A DNA stretch of 64,000 nucleotides from GCA-2861595 sp035526335 (GTDB lineage: Bacteria > Actinomycetota > Acidimicrobiia > Acidimicrobiales > GCA-2861595), in the NCBI GenBank assembly GCA_035526335.1, contig DATLCN010000036.1, positions 124,001 to 188,000 on the forward strand. The letters run 5' to 3'. A model generated the notes under the pieces. The model worked only from the letters and a program-made list of their open reading frames with translations, made no database searches and was not told the DNA's origin. Below, piece by piece: positions 17,640-26,950 of this stretch (position 1 is the first letter of the stretch; every line of letters begins with the position of its first letter). Position numbers and translations under genes: made by a program.

Positions 17640-20600
17640 TCACCGCAGGACGCTCCAGCCCTGCACCTGCACCTTGTCCTGGGTCACGTCGAAGGCCACC
17701 CGGGCCCGCAGGAGCGGCCCGGCCAGGAGGTCCAACGTAATGCCGTCCAGGTACGCGACCTGGTTGGTGGCGGGGGCGGATGCGACGGTCGCCTTGTAGG
17801 TGACGGTGAGGCCGGAGAGTTGGCCGATGTCGAATCCGCAGGCGTTGGTCAGGTCGATCTGGTACTCGTCCATGGCGAGCGGGGTGGCTGCCGGCGGCGT
17901 GTACAGCGGCACCGGGAACGTCTTCGTCGCGCAGGCGCCGGGTATTCCTCCAAAGGTCACCGACGCCGAGTCGATGGCCGCATCCTCACGGTGGACGAGG
18001 CGTAGGACGACGGCGTCCACCGCCCCCGTTAGCGACCCGTGGGTGTAGCCGCCCAGGCGGATCGAGGCGTCCAGTGGGGCAGTGGAATTGAACGTCGCCG
18101 CGGCAAGGCAGTCCACTTTCGCCGGGTCGGCGCAGGTGACGCCGTCGATGTCCCTGGCTTTGTCGGGTGTGGCGAAGCTGGACGAGGCCGGCCACTCCGG
18201 GGCCGGTGTGGCGATGGGACCGGTGGCCCGGGATGTGGCGGCGGGATAGGCGGTGAACTTCACCGGCTCGGGGGGCACGCCCATGAGGGGCCGTTTGTAT
18301 CCCGGATCGGCCTTGAGGCCCAGCCGGATCGCCCGCCCGATCAGGCCCCGGGTGAGCACCTGGTCCTTGAGGCCGTACATGGAGATGTCGAGCAGCGTGG
18401 TGGGTGCGTAGACCGTGCCCTGGGCGGCGAAGCGGGTGGTCACGTCATTTGACCCCGGCGCCACTCTCACCAGCGCGCAGGCGCCGGTCCCGGGGTCGGC
18501 CACGCAGCCGTCGAGCGGCCGGTAGGTCGGGACCCGGAAGACGACATCGAGCTCGACGCCGTCGAGGTGGTCGCTGCCAGAAGGCGCCTGGTAGGTGACG
18601 TCGATGACGGCTCCGTCGAGGCGGGCGGTGCCGGCGGTGGCTCCGCCCGCCAGGCCGGCGTCGTAGGCGACGGTGAGCCCGGGGAGCTGGGCCGGGTCGG
18701 TGAAGCCGCACGCGGCCAGATCGATGGTGTCCTCGGCGAGAGTCGGGCGGGACGCCAACAGCTGCGGGCTACAGGTACTTCCGTTGAAGGAGACGGTCGC
18801 CGTCCCCGCCGCCGCTCCGGAGTCCTCCTGGTGGGCGATCCGAAGGACGGCGGCACTGACGGCGGAGCCGACCGGGGGCGGCGCCTGGTCGTAGCCGTCC
18901 AGGGTGATGGAGGCCGTGGCCGTGCCGGCGCTGTCGAGGGCGGCGTCAGCGGTTAGGGCGTCGATGGCCCTGGCGTTGTCGGCATTGGCGAAACCGTTGA
19001 CGAGGGTGGTGGTCGCCGGCACCTGCGAACCGGTGGTGGTTGTGGGCGCGTTGGCTGTGTAGGTGGCGGTCAGATCGGCCAGCTGCTCCGCCCTGGTGAG
19101 GCCGCAGGCGGTGAGGTCGAGGGTGTCGTCCCCAAGGGCGGGCCGAACCGGCGACGTGGCGGTCAGGCCGGGACACCCGGGGGTACTGCCCGTGAAGGTC
19201 GCGCCCAGCGTCGGCGGGCCCATCCAGGCGTCGTCCTGGTGGGCCACCCGCAGCACGGCGGAATCGACGACCGAGCCCGCCGGCAGCGGGACGTTGGCGT
19301 CGTATCCGGTTAGGGTCACCGAGGCCGGCGCAGCCCCCTGGTTCAGGGTGACATCCGCGGTGAGGGGCGTGGGCGATTCACCGTTGGCCTTGGCGTTGTC
19401 GGGGGCGGAGAACCCGGGCGTGGTGGTGGTGGCGATGGCCGGGCGGCGCACCGAAGGTGGCCGGTAGGCCAGGTCGAGGACGACGCCGTCCACCTTGGCG
19501 GTGGCGTCGGCGGTGGCACCGGCGCTGAGGTTGGCGCCGTAGGTGACGCTGAGGCCCGCCAGCTGAACGGGGTCGGCCAGGCCGCACGCCTTCAGATCGA
19601 GAGTGTCCTCGCCCAGGGCAGCGGCCCGCCTGGTCAGCACCGGCGCGCACGTCCCGATCCCCGGGAAGGTGACATCCAACGCCGGCGTGTCCATCGGCCC
19701 GACGTCCTGGTGGGCCACTCTGAGCACGGCCGAGTCCATGATCGAGCCCGGAGGCAGGGGCGGCTGGCCGTAGTCGGCCAGCAAAAGGGAGGCCGACGTC
19801 GGGCCGCCCGGACGGAGGATGGCGTCGGCGGTCAGCGGGGTGGGCGTCTCGCCCACCACCTTGGCGAAGTCGGCGTCGGCGAACACCGTCGGGGTGACCG
19901 TCGCCGGGGATCGGGTCGGCGGGCGGTACACCAGCTCGAGCCACATGCCGTCGAGGTTGGCGGTGGCGGTGGTGCCGCCGGCGAGGGAGACGTCGTACCG
20001 GGCGCTCAGGCCCACGAGCTCGGCTGCGTCGTCGAGCCCGCAGGCCTTCAGGTCTATCCGGTGGTCGGTGATGGAGGTGGCGCTCACGGGCAGCGGCAAG
20101 GTGTCGCAGGTCCCACCGGCGAAGGGCACCGTCAGGGTGGGTGCAGGCGCCGCGGTGTCGTCTCCCTGCTCACGGTGCGCCACCCGCAGCACGGCTGAGT
20201 CGATCTTCGACCCCAAGGCGATCGGTGGGTCGCCGAGACCGGCCACGGTGATGGACGCCGCCGTCGGTCCTGTGGCGCTCAGGGCGGCGTCGGCGGTGAG
20301 GGCGGAGGGCTGCTCGCCGATCTCCAGGGCGAAGGCCGGCGGGTTGGTCGGGCTGGTGAACCCGGAGGACGAGGGGACGGCGGTGGGCCGGCCCGTCCGT
20401 GGCGTGCGGTAGCTCACCTCGACGGCGATCCCGTCGAGGACGTCGGTGCCCGCCGTACCACCGGTGGCCAGGCCCGCCGAGTAGGTGACCGAGAGGGCGT
20501 CGAAGGCGGCCGGGTCCTTGAGGCCGCAGGCCTGCTTGAGGTCGATCCGGTCCTGCGTGAGAGTGGCCCGGGCGGGAACGCCCACCGCGAGCACGCCGGC

Positions 20601-21959
20601 GCACGTGCTGCCGGGGAAGGCGGCGGCGACCTTGACGGAGCCGGCGTCCACGTCGCCGGAGTCCTGGTGGACGACCCGCAGGACGGCCGAATCGACCACG
20701 GACCCTGCGGGCACGCCGGGGCGGAAGGCGGTGAGGGTGAGGGAGGGAGGCGTGCCGGGCGTGAGCGCGGCGGTGGCCGTGGCCGGCGAGCTGGCCGGGG
20801 CCGGACGTACCTCGCCTATGACGGCGGCGTTGCCCGGGTCGGTGAAGCGGTCGACGGCGGTCCAGTCGGTGGGCGCCAGGGTGTGGACCGGCCGGTCACG
20901 CGGGATGCCGTACAGGGCGATCGACTGGTCCACCAGGGTCGGCTCGGCGCACAGCTCGACCCGGCCCTGGGTGATGTCCAGGTGGGTCCCGCCCCCGGCC
21001 ACGAGCTGGACGCCGGCGTTGGGGGCCGGATCGGCCGCCGTCCTGCAGCTACCCGGAAGGGGGATGGCCGGGCGGGGCAGAGCCGGGTCCGGGACCCAGT
21101 CCCTCGGTGTGCCTGCCACGACGACGACGTTGGGGTCGTTGACGGTCCAGGTGCCGGCCCCGCCCCGGAAGGTGAAGTCGAGGTAGTAGTTGCCCGGCTT
21201 GAACCACACGACCTTGCCGGGGCAGCTCCCGGCGGTGGTGGTGAAAGCCGAGAGGGCGGCGGCGTCGTCGTAGTAGCCCGGCTCGATCTCCACGAGCCAG
21301 CCGGCCGGGCAGGCGGGCACGGTCCGCCGCACCGGCACCGTGGCCGAGGCCTTGGTGTAGTCGGGATCCCGGCCCTGGGAGACGTCGGCGTACCCGCCGC
21401 TGTTGGCGCAGTGCTTGGCCGCGGGGTCGGGCAGGGTCTGGATGTCGACCAGCGGCGTGCAGTCGCCGGCGGCCGACACCTGTCCCTGGACGATGAGTGT
21501 CCCCCCCGCTGTGACGGTGGAGTTGGAGTAGATGTTGCCGAGGATGCGCTGCTCCTGGGTTCCGACCGTGGCGATTCCATCGGTCGGGAGCGTCCCCAGG
21601 CTCAGCAGGGCGTTGACCGGCCTGGTCGCCGCACCGCTGGTGGGCCGCTTGTCGTCGACGCAACGGACGATCACCCCCTGCCCGTCGAGGGGCTCGCCGT
21701 CGGAATCCGCCGGCGCCGTGTAGTCGTCACAGGGCCCGCCGCGGCGGAAACGGTTGATGGCGGCGCTGACGGCGCCGTCGGTCGCGTACAGGTCCTTGGC
21801 CCGACCGTCGAAGCTGGCTGACGCCTTCAGGCCGACCTCGGCGAAGCTGATGACCGTCGCCACCAGGAGACTGAAGATGGTGGCGAAGAAGAGGGCGATG
21901 ATCAGGGCGCTGCCGTCCTCGCCCGGCCCGCGCCGGCGGTGCCGGCTCAGGGCCCTCAC
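17640..21959 (-). CDS. Giant PilX-like pilus/pseudopilus component with six repeats
   Basis: 1439 aa from GTG at 21959, which overlaps the stop of the upstream prepilin gene (GTGA). The N-terminus has a hydrophobic pilin-type helix (GSALIIALFFATIFSLLVAT), as in PilX minor pilins, but without a G|FTLxE site. An N-terminal head of about 330 residues with several Cys follows. Then come six repeats of about 150 residues, each with SAVLRVAHQ-, DTLDLKACGL- and LSVTYGA-like blocks and ending YRPP. An interruption between repeats 5 and 6 reads TTLLDISMYGLKDQVLTRGL, a pilus-type segment. Each repeat looks like an all-beta adhesion module. Likely a surface-exposed tip or adhesin encoded last in the pilB-pilC operon. 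Confidence 0.8.
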   Translation of the reverse strand: MRALSRHRRRGPGEDGSALIIALFFATIFSLLVATVISFAEVGLKASASFDGRAKDLYATDGAVSAAINRFRRGGPCDDYTAPADSDGEPLDGQGVIVRCVDDKRPTSGAATRPVNALLSLGTLPTDGIATVGTQEQRILGNIYSNSTVTAGGTLIVQGQVSAAGDCTPLVDIQTLPDPAAKHCANSGGYADVSQGRDPDYTKASATVPVRRTVPACPAGWLVEIEPGYYDDAAALSAFTTTAGSCPGKVVWFKPGNYYLDFTFRGGAGTWTVNDPNVVVVAGTPRDWVPDPALPRPAIPLPGSCRTAADPAPNAGVQLVAGGGTHLDITQGRVELCAEPTLVDQSIALYGIPRDRPVHTLAPTDWTAVDRFTDPGNAAVIGEVRPAPASSPATATAALTPGTPPSLTLTAFRPGVPAGSVVDSAVLRVVHQDSGDVDAGSVKVAAAFPGSTCAGVLAVGVPARATLTQDRIDLKQACGLKDPAAFDALSVTYSAGLATGGTAGTDVLDGIAVEVSYRTPRTGRPTAVPSSSGFTSPTNPPAFALEIGEQPSALTADAALSATGPTAASITVAGLGDPPIALGSKIDSAVLRVAHREQGDDTAAPAPTLTVPFAGGTCDTLPLPVSATSITDHRIDLKACGLDDAAELVGLSARYDVSLAGGTTATANLDGMWLELVYRPPTRSPATVTPTVFADADFAKVVGETPTPLTADAILRPGGPTSASLLLADYGQPPLPPGSIMDSAVLRVAHQDVGPMDTPALDVTFPGIGTCAPVLTRRAAALGEDTLDLKACGLADPVQLAGLSVTYGANLSAGATADATAKVDGVVLDLAYRPPSVRRPAIATTTTPGFSAPDNAKANGESPTPLTADVTLNQGAAPASVTLTGYDANVPLPAGSVVDSAVLRVAHQDDAWMGPPTLGATFTGSTPGCPGLTATSPVRPALGDDTLDLTACGLTRAEQLADLTATYTANAPTTTTGSQVPATTTLVNGFANADNARAIDALTADAALDSAGTATASITLDGYDQAPPPVGSAVSAAVLRIAHQEDSGAAAGTATVSFNGSTCSPQLLASRPTLAEDTIDLAACGFTDPAQLPGLTVAYDAGLAGGATAGTARLDGAVIDVTYQAPSGSDHLDGVELDVVFRVPTYRPLDGCVADPGTGACALVRVAPGSNDVTTRFAAQGTVYAPTTLLDISMYGLKDQVLTRGLIGRAIRLGLKADPGYKRPLMGVPPEPVKFTAYPAATSRATGPIATPAPEWPASSSFATPDKARDIDGVTCADPAKVDCLAAATFNSTAPLDASIRLGGYTHGSLTGAVDAVVLRLVHREDAAIDSASVTFGGIPGACATKTFPVPLYTPPAATPLAMDEYQIDLTNACGFDIGQLSGLTVTYKATVASAPATNQVAYLDGITLDLLAGPLLRARVAFDVTQDKVQVQGWSVLR

Positions 21960-22522
21960 GGCGCCGTCCTCCTGCGGACGGTAAGTACCAGTTTCGGATC
22001 CGACTCCACCGTCATGGTGATGGTGGCAACGCCGGCGGTGGCGCAGTCCACGGGGGCGCAGGTGGCCGTCACTGCCGAGGCTGCCGGGTCGGGCTTGTGG
22101 CTGAAGTGGCCGAGGATCTTGCGCTCGGCCGGCCCTGATCCGGTACACGACCAACGGATGAGCTCCTGCTCGGCCCCGACCGCCGGGTCCAGCCCGTACG
22201 AGACCCTCCTGTCGTCGTCCGTACCGGGCTCCTGTTCCCAACTGAGGTGGAGGAACACGGGCTCGGCGGTGCCGGCGCAGGACGGATCGGTGGTGGACAC
22301 CTCGTCCGCGCTCTGGGCGTCGCCCGTGAAGTAGGAGCTGAGCGTCTGCACCGCGACGGAGCGCGACGAGCTGGCGGCGGTGCCGTCGGTGGTCTTCAGC
22401 CCGAGGATCACCGCCTCGGTGAGCGCGAAGGAGATGACGCCGAGGATGGAGATCACGGCCAGTAGCTCGACGAGGCTGAAGCCGTCCTCGTCGCCGTGCC
22501 GGCCTCGCGTCGGAAAGGTCAT
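21956..22522 (-). CDS. Type IV prepilin-like protein (PilW/PilV type)
   Basis: 188 aa. Prepilin leader of 14 residues ends DEDG and is followed by the cleavage site G|FSLVELLAVISILGV with Glu at position 5 of the mature protein, then a head with four Cys. Starts with an ATGA overlap on the gene before and ends in a GTGA overlap with the PilX-like gene, so it is translationally coupled. Probably a minor pilin or pseudopilin processed by a prepilin peptidase, which is not encoded in this window. Confidence 0.87.
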   Translation of the reverse strand: MTFPTRGRHGDEDGFSLVELLAVISILGVISFALTEAVILGLKTTDGTAASSSRSVAVQTLSSYFTGDAQSADEVSTTDPSCAGTAEPVFLHLSWEQEPGTDDDRRVSYGLDPAVGAEQELIRWSCTGSGPAERKILGHFSHKPDPAASAVTATCAPVDCATAGVATITMTVESDPKLVLTVRRRTAP

Positions 22523-22992
22523 GGCCTGCGCTTCACCAACTTCACCGTCTCCTCGGAGGGGCGTTTGGTCCCGGACGACGACGTGGCCTTGACGGTGATC
22601 AGCTGCAGGCCGGTGTCGGCAACTGGAAGGGGGCCCATGCCATCTGGATCAGGGCAGGTCGGCTGGAACTGGTTGGTGCCGGGGTTCCAGTAGCTCACCG
22701 GGGTCGTGGTGACGTCGATCCCTGATCCCGACGGTGGCGTGAAGGGGTAGTCGGGCGGGTCCGTGGCCGTGCACGGCCGGTAATCCTGCGCGGTGATGGC
22801 CTCGGCCGCGCTGCGGGCCACCACGTCGGCGCCGGCCTGCTGCTTCTGGGAATCGGCGCCGATGATGGCGGTGCCGATGCCGCCCACGATCACCACGAAG
22901 GCGATGCCCATGATCACGATGGCCACCAGCAGCTCGATGAGCGTCGAGCCGCCCTCCGCCCGGGACCCCGCCCATCGACCCAGGCGCGCCAT
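22519..22992 (-). CDS. Type IV prepilin-like minor pilin
   Basis: 157 aa. The leader MARLGRWAGSRAEGG is followed by STLIELLVAIVIMGIAFVVI: Ser replaces the usual Phe at mature position 1, while Glu5 is present. The head carries two Cys (YRPCTATDPP and QPTCPDPDG). Its ATG overlaps the pilC stop (ATGA). Together with the next gene it makes a pair of minor pilins that could start or cap a filament. Confidence 0.85.
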   Translation of the reverse strand: MARLGRWAGSRAEGGSTLIELLVAIVIMGIAFVVIVGGIGTAIIGADSQKQQAGADVVARSAAEAITAQDYRPCTATDPPDYPFTPPSGSGIDVTTTPVSYWNPGTNQFQPTCPDPDGMGPLPVADTGLQLITVKATSSSGTKRPSEETVKLVKRRP

Positions 22993-24203
22993 CAGGTCAC
23001 CTCGACCTGGTTGAAGATGCCGTACATGGCCGACACCAGGGCGATGGCCACGAAGCCCACGAACACGCCCACGAAGATCACGGCCATGGGCTCGAAGAGG
23101 GTGGTGAGCTTCTTGAGCTTGTACTGGAGTTCGTTCTCGTAGTACGAGGCCATCGCCTCGAGCTGTTCGTCCAGCGTTCCCGTCTCCTCACCCACCCGCA
23201 TCATCGAGGTCACCGTCTTGGGGAACAGCTCCGTGCGCAGAATCGGACGGGAGATGCCGTCGCCCTCGAGCATCTCGGAGCGGGCCACGTCGAGCGACCG
23301 CTGGTACACGAGGTTGTTGGTGCCGACACTGGCCAGGCGCAGCGCCTCGGGGATGGGGACGCCGGCCTCCAGCATCGAGGTGAGGACGCGGCAGAACCGC
23401 TCCACGATGGTGAACCGGACGACGTCGCCCAGCACCCACATACGCAGCAGCAGCCGGTCGCGGTACCAGCGGCCCCTCTCGGTCCGCAGGGCGGAGATGA
23501 CGAAGACCGTGGCGGCAACGGCGAGGCCGGCCATCACCGGCCACCAGTTGGTGAGGAAGTCGGTGAAGGCGAGCAGCATCCGGGTGGGCAGCGGCAGCTT
23601 GGCGTCGAAGGAGTTGAAGAACGTCTTGAACCGGGGCAGGACGAAGACGGTGATCACCCCCACCGTCACGAAGGCCATGATCATCACCAGGCCCGGGTAG
23701 GCGAGGGCCGAGCGGATCTTGCGCTTGGCCTCCATGTCCCGTTCGACGTACTTCGAGAGCTGGCGCAGCACCGTGTCCAGCTCACCGGTGGCCTCCGCCG
23801 ACTGGAGGACCGACATGTAGAAGGGGGGGAAGGCGTCGGTGTGGGCGGCCATGGCCGAGGCGAAGCTCTCCCCGAAGCGCAGCGAGTCGGCCACCTCCTG
23901 CACCACCGTGCGCAGCGTCTTGCTGTCGGTCTCCTCCTCGATGATGGACAGCGCATCGAGCAGCGGGAGGCCAGAGGCGACGAAGGCGGCCATCTGGCGG
24001 GAGAAGTTGGCCAGTTCGATGGGCTTCACCTTCTTGGGGGTGAGCTCGAACTGCATGACGTTGCGGCCCTGGGGCTTGACCAGGCCGACCTGCATCCCCT
24101 GGCGGGTGAGACTGTCGGTGACCCCTTCGACGCTGGATCCCTTGATCACGCCGATCACCTGCTCGCCCTCGGGCGTGAGCGCGGAGTACTTGAACTTGGG
24201 CAT
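22992..24203 (-). CDS. pilC: Type II secretion/type IV pilus inner-membrane platform protein
   Basis: 403 aa, the family length. Two T2SSF domains are recognisable: IELANFSRQMAAFVASGLPL (about residues 65-190) and IVERFCRVLTSMLEAGVPIPEAL (about 270-390). Membrane segments include LVMIMAFVTVGVITVFVL and a C-terminal MAVIFVGVFVGFVAIALV. It forms the membrane platform driven by the PilB ATPase. It starts 26 bp after the pilB stop and is coupled to the two prepilin genes. Confidence 0.95.
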   Translation of the reverse strand: MPKFKYSALTPEGEQVIGVIKGSSVEGVTDSLTRQGMQVGLVKPQGRNVMQFELTPKKVKPIELANFSRQMAAFVASGLPLLDALSIIEEETDSKTLRTVVQEVADSLRFGESFASAMAAHTDAFPPFYMSVLQSAEATGELDTVLRQLSKYVERDMEAKRKIRSALAYPGLVMIMAFVTVGVITVFVLPRFKTFFNSFDAKLPLPTRMLLAFTDFLTNWWPVMAGLAVAATVFVISALRTERGRWYRDRLLLRMWVLGDVVRFTIVERFCRVLTSMLEAGVPIPEALRLASVGTNNLVYQRSLDVARSEMLEGDGISRPILRTELFPKTVTSMMRVGEETGTLDEQLEAMASYYENELQYKLKKLTTLFEPMAVIFVGVFVGFVAIALVSAMYGIFNQVEVT

Positions 24204-24229
24204 CTAGGCGGCCGGGTACGGGGTCGGTC

Positions 24230-26074
24230 TCACAGGACGTAGATGCTGGAGATGATCTCGCCGATGGTGGTGACTCCTTCTTCGACGAGGGCGATGCCGC
24301 CGTCGCGCAGGGTGCGGGTGCCGGCGCGGACGGCGGCGTCCCGCAGGTCCTCCACGGAGGCGCCGATGATGAGCAGCTTCTTGATCTCGTTGCTCATCAT
24401 CAGCAACTCGAACACGCCCACCCGCTCCAGGTAGCCGGTGCGGGCGCAGAAGTTGCAACCGGTGCCGTGGGAGAACCCCTTCTTGGGGCGCCGGCCGCCG
24501 GACTGCTCGTAGAACGCCAGTTCCTCGATGGAGGGTTCGTACGGCTCCCGGCACTGGTCGCAGATGCGCCGCAGGAGGCGCTGGCTGACCACGCCGTTGA
24601 CCGTGGAGGCGATCAGGAAGGGCTCGATGCCCATCTCCACGAAACGCTGGAGGGCGGAGGCGGCGTCGGTGCCGTGGATCGAGGAGAGCACGAAGTGACC
24701 GGTGAGGGCGGACTCCACGGCGATGCGGGCCGTCTCGGCGTCGCGGATCTCGCCCACGAGGATGACGTCGGGGTCCTGGCGCAGTATGGCCCGCAGGCCG
24801 GCGGCGAAGGTGATGCCGGCCTGCTCGTTGATCTGGATCTGGTTGATGGAGGAGAACACGTATTCCACCGGGTCCTCGACGGTGGTGATGTTGCGCTCGG
24901 CCTGGTTCATCTCGCCGAGGGTGCCGTAGAGGGTGGTGGTCTTGCCGCTACCGGTGGGGCCGGCGCAGATGAGCATTCCGTAGGGAGTCTTGAGGATCTT
25001 GGAGAACTGGCCGTAGACGTGCGCCGGCATCCCCAGCTCCTCGAGCCGGTACAGGGTGCGGCTGCGGTCGAGCAGCCGCAGCACGGCCTTCTCGCCCCAG
25101 ATGGTGGGGCTGGTGGCGATGCGCACGTCGAGGGGCCGGCCGTCGACCTCCTTCACCATCTGGCCGTCCTGGGGCCGCCGGCGCTCGACGATGTTCATGT
25201 TGGCGAGGATCTTGATCCTGCTCACCAGGGCAGGCCCCATGGCCGCCGGCAGGGCCAGCACGTCGTGGAGGGCGCCGTCGATGCGGAACCTGATACGGAG
25301 GCGGTCGCTCTGTGGCTCGATGTGGATGTCCGACGCCCTGTCGTGGACACCCTGGGTGACGATGATGTCGACGAGGTGGACGACGGGGGCGTCGTCGCTC
25401 ACCACCCGGGCGACGACCTCGACCTGGCGAAGGGACTCGGCCGTCTGGAAGGCCTCGACGAGGGACTCGACCCCACTGAGGGCGCGGTAGCTGTTGTCGA
25501 TGGCCCGGCGGATGTCCGACGGCGGCGCGAGGACCATGCTGACCGGGAGCGGGGCCGTGGCCGTGATGATCTCGCTGGCCACGGCGGCGTCGAGCGGGTC
25601 GGCGACGGCCACCTCCAGACGGCCGTCGACCACCCGCACCGGTATGGCCGTCAAGGAACGGGCCAGCACGGCCGGGAGCCGGCTCACCGCGTCGGGGTCG
25701 GGGTTGACCTGGCGGAGGTCGATCATGGGGATGTCGAGCTGCTCGGCCAGGCACTCGGTGACCTCCCGCTCCGAGACCATGCCCAGTTCCACCAGCAGCA
25801 CGCCGAGTCGCTTGCCGGAGGCCGGCTGCTGGAGGAGCGCCTCGGCCACCTGGGCCGCACTGACGGGACCACGGGCCACCAGGCGCTCGCCGATGGGCGC
25901 CCCTTCGGAGGCCACCGGAAGCCGAGGCGGCGGGAATGGGGGGGGTGGAGGAGGAGGCGGGGACGACGGCGGCGGGTCGGTCCCGTTGCCCGCCGGCGCG
26001 GCCCCGTTGAGCTGGTCGGGTCCGTGCCTGGTTGTCTCGCGCTCCAACGCTGCTACGCGGCGGCGGATCACCAC
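24230..26074 (-). CDS. pilB: Type IV pilus assembly/type II secretion ATPase
   Basis: About 614 aa from GTG at 26074 (ribosome site GAGGGGGG); the longer reading to 26209 would swallow the promoter region. A Pro-rich linker (about residues 30-60) leads to an MshEN/T2SSE N-terminal domain (LGVLLVELGMVSEREVTECL), then the hexameric ATPase with Walker A GPTGSGKTTTLYG, Asp box, Walker B DPDVILVGEIRD and His box LTGHFVLSSIHG. A tetra-cysteine zinc site is present (CDQC and CNFC). Drives filament extension. First gene of the operon pilB-pilC-prepilin-prepilin-PilX-like; divergent from response regulator 1. Confidence 0.95.
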   Translation of the reverse strand: MVIRRRVAALERETTRHGPDQLNGAAPAGNGTDPPPSSPPPPPPPPFPPPRLPVASEGAPIGERLVARGPVSAAQVAEALLQQPASGKRLGVLLVELGMVSEREVTECLAEQLDIPMIDLRQVNPDPDAVSRLPAVLARSLTAIPVRVVDGRLEVAVADPLDAAVASEIITATAPLPVSMVLAPPSDIRRAIDNSYRALSGVESLVEAFQTAESLRQVEVVARVVSDDAPVVHLVDIIVTQGVHDRASDIHIEPQSDRLRIRFRIDGALHDVLALPAAMGPALVSRIKILANMNIVERRRPQDGQMVKEVDGRPLDVRIATSPTIWGEKAVLRLLDRSRTLYRLEELGMPAHVYGQFSKILKTPYGMLICAGPTGSGKTTTLYGTLGEMNQAERNITTVEDPVEYVFSSINQIQINEQAGITFAAGLRAILRQDPDVILVGEIRDAETARIAVESALTGHFVLSSIHGTDAASALQRFVEMGIEPFLIASTVNGVVSQRLLRRICDQCREPYEPSIEELAFYEQSGGRRPKKGFSHGTGCNFCARTGYLERVGVFELLMMSNEIKKLLIIGASVEDLRDAAVRAGTRTLRDGGIALVEEGVTTIGEIISSIYVL

Positions 26075-26228
26075 CTGCCCCCCTCGGTGCCTGTCGGCCG
26101 ACGACCTGTCGTATCGTTCACAAAGCCCCAAGGCTAACACCCACCGCGCCGCGCCTCTATCGCGTCCGAGCACAGGGATACCAGGAGCCAATAGCTCTCG
26201 CCACGCCATTAGGTAGTCATCCGAGCTG

Positions 26229-26264
26229 TTGTGTATCTGTCGCGGCCTCGGTATAGTGACCGTA
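26229..26264 (+). promoter_or_regulatory. Likely promoter for a leaderless response-regulator mRNA
   Basis: TTGTGT (26229-26234), a 17-bp spacer and TATAGT (26252-26257). The start of transcription would fall at about 26264-26265, the A of the regulator ATG, so the transcript would be leaderless; no ribosome site is visible before that ATG. Confidence 0.5.
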
Positions 26265-26939
26265 ATGGCCGGGGCGAGGGTACTGGTGGTTGACGACGAG
26301 CCGACGGTACGCAGGGCTCTCGAGTTCGCTTTCCGTCAGGAGGGCTACAGCGTGCGCTCCGAGCCCGACGGTTCGGCCCTTCAGGCGGTCACCGAGGAGT
26401 TCCGGCCCGACGTGGCCGTGCTCGACGTGCGCCTGCCCGTGGGACCGGACGGCTACGCCATGGCCCGCATGTTCCGCAAGAGCGGTGACGTGCCCGTGCT
26501 CCTTCTCACGGCCGCCGACAGCCTCGAAAACCGGCTGACAGCCTTCGATGCCGGCGCCGACGACCATGTGGGCAAACCCTTCTCCACGGCCGAGGTCCTG
26601 GCCCGCACCCAGGCCCTTCTCCGCCGCGCAGGCCGCCTCGCCGCCACTGTTCTCACAGTGGGTGACATCGTGATCGACGACGCCACCCACAGGGTCGCCC
26701 GGGCCGACCAGCCGATCGAGCTGACCCGCACGGAGTACGACCTGCTCTCGCTGCTGGCCCGCAACTCCAACCAGATCCTGTCCAAGCAGCAGCTCCTGAT
26801 CAAGCTCTGGGACTTCGACGCCTACGACCCGAACATCATCGAGGTCCACATGTCGGCTCTGCGGAAGAAGATCGAGGTCCACGGGCCACGGTTGATCCAC
26901 ACCGTGCGCAGCGTGGGATACGTCCTCCGCCCCTCGTAG
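26265..26939 (+). CDS. OmpR/PhoB-family response regulator 1
   Basis: 224 aa. Receiver starts MAGARVLVVDDEPTVRRAL, with phospho-Asp in VAVLDVRLPVG, Thr in VLLLTAADS and Lys in DDHVGKPFS. Winged helix from ELTRTEYDLLSLLARNS to TVRSVGYVLRPS. I prefer ATG 26265 because it opens the receiver domain and coincides with the predicted transcript start; the frame is open a further 12 codons upstream. The kinase gene follows 11 bp downstream. It is a close paralogue of the regulator at 53152. Divergent from pilB, so control of pilus genes is plausible but not shown. Confidence 0.92.
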   Translation: MAGARVLVVDDEPTVRRALEFAFRQEGYSVRSEPDGSALQAVTEEFRPDVAVLDVRLPVGPDGYAMARMFRKSGDVPVLLLTAADSLENRLTAFDAGADDHVGKPFSTAEVLARTQALLRRAGRLAATVLTVGDIVIDDATHRVARADQPIELTRTEYDLLSLLARNSNQILSKQQLLIKLWDFDAYDPNIIEVHMSALRKKIEVHGPRLIHTVRSVGYVLRPS

Positions 26940-26950
26940 GCTCTCCGGCC

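Noticed and set aside
24467..26137. 556-codon forward frame opposite pilB
   Set aside because: Antisense shadow; PilB motifs are on the minus strand.
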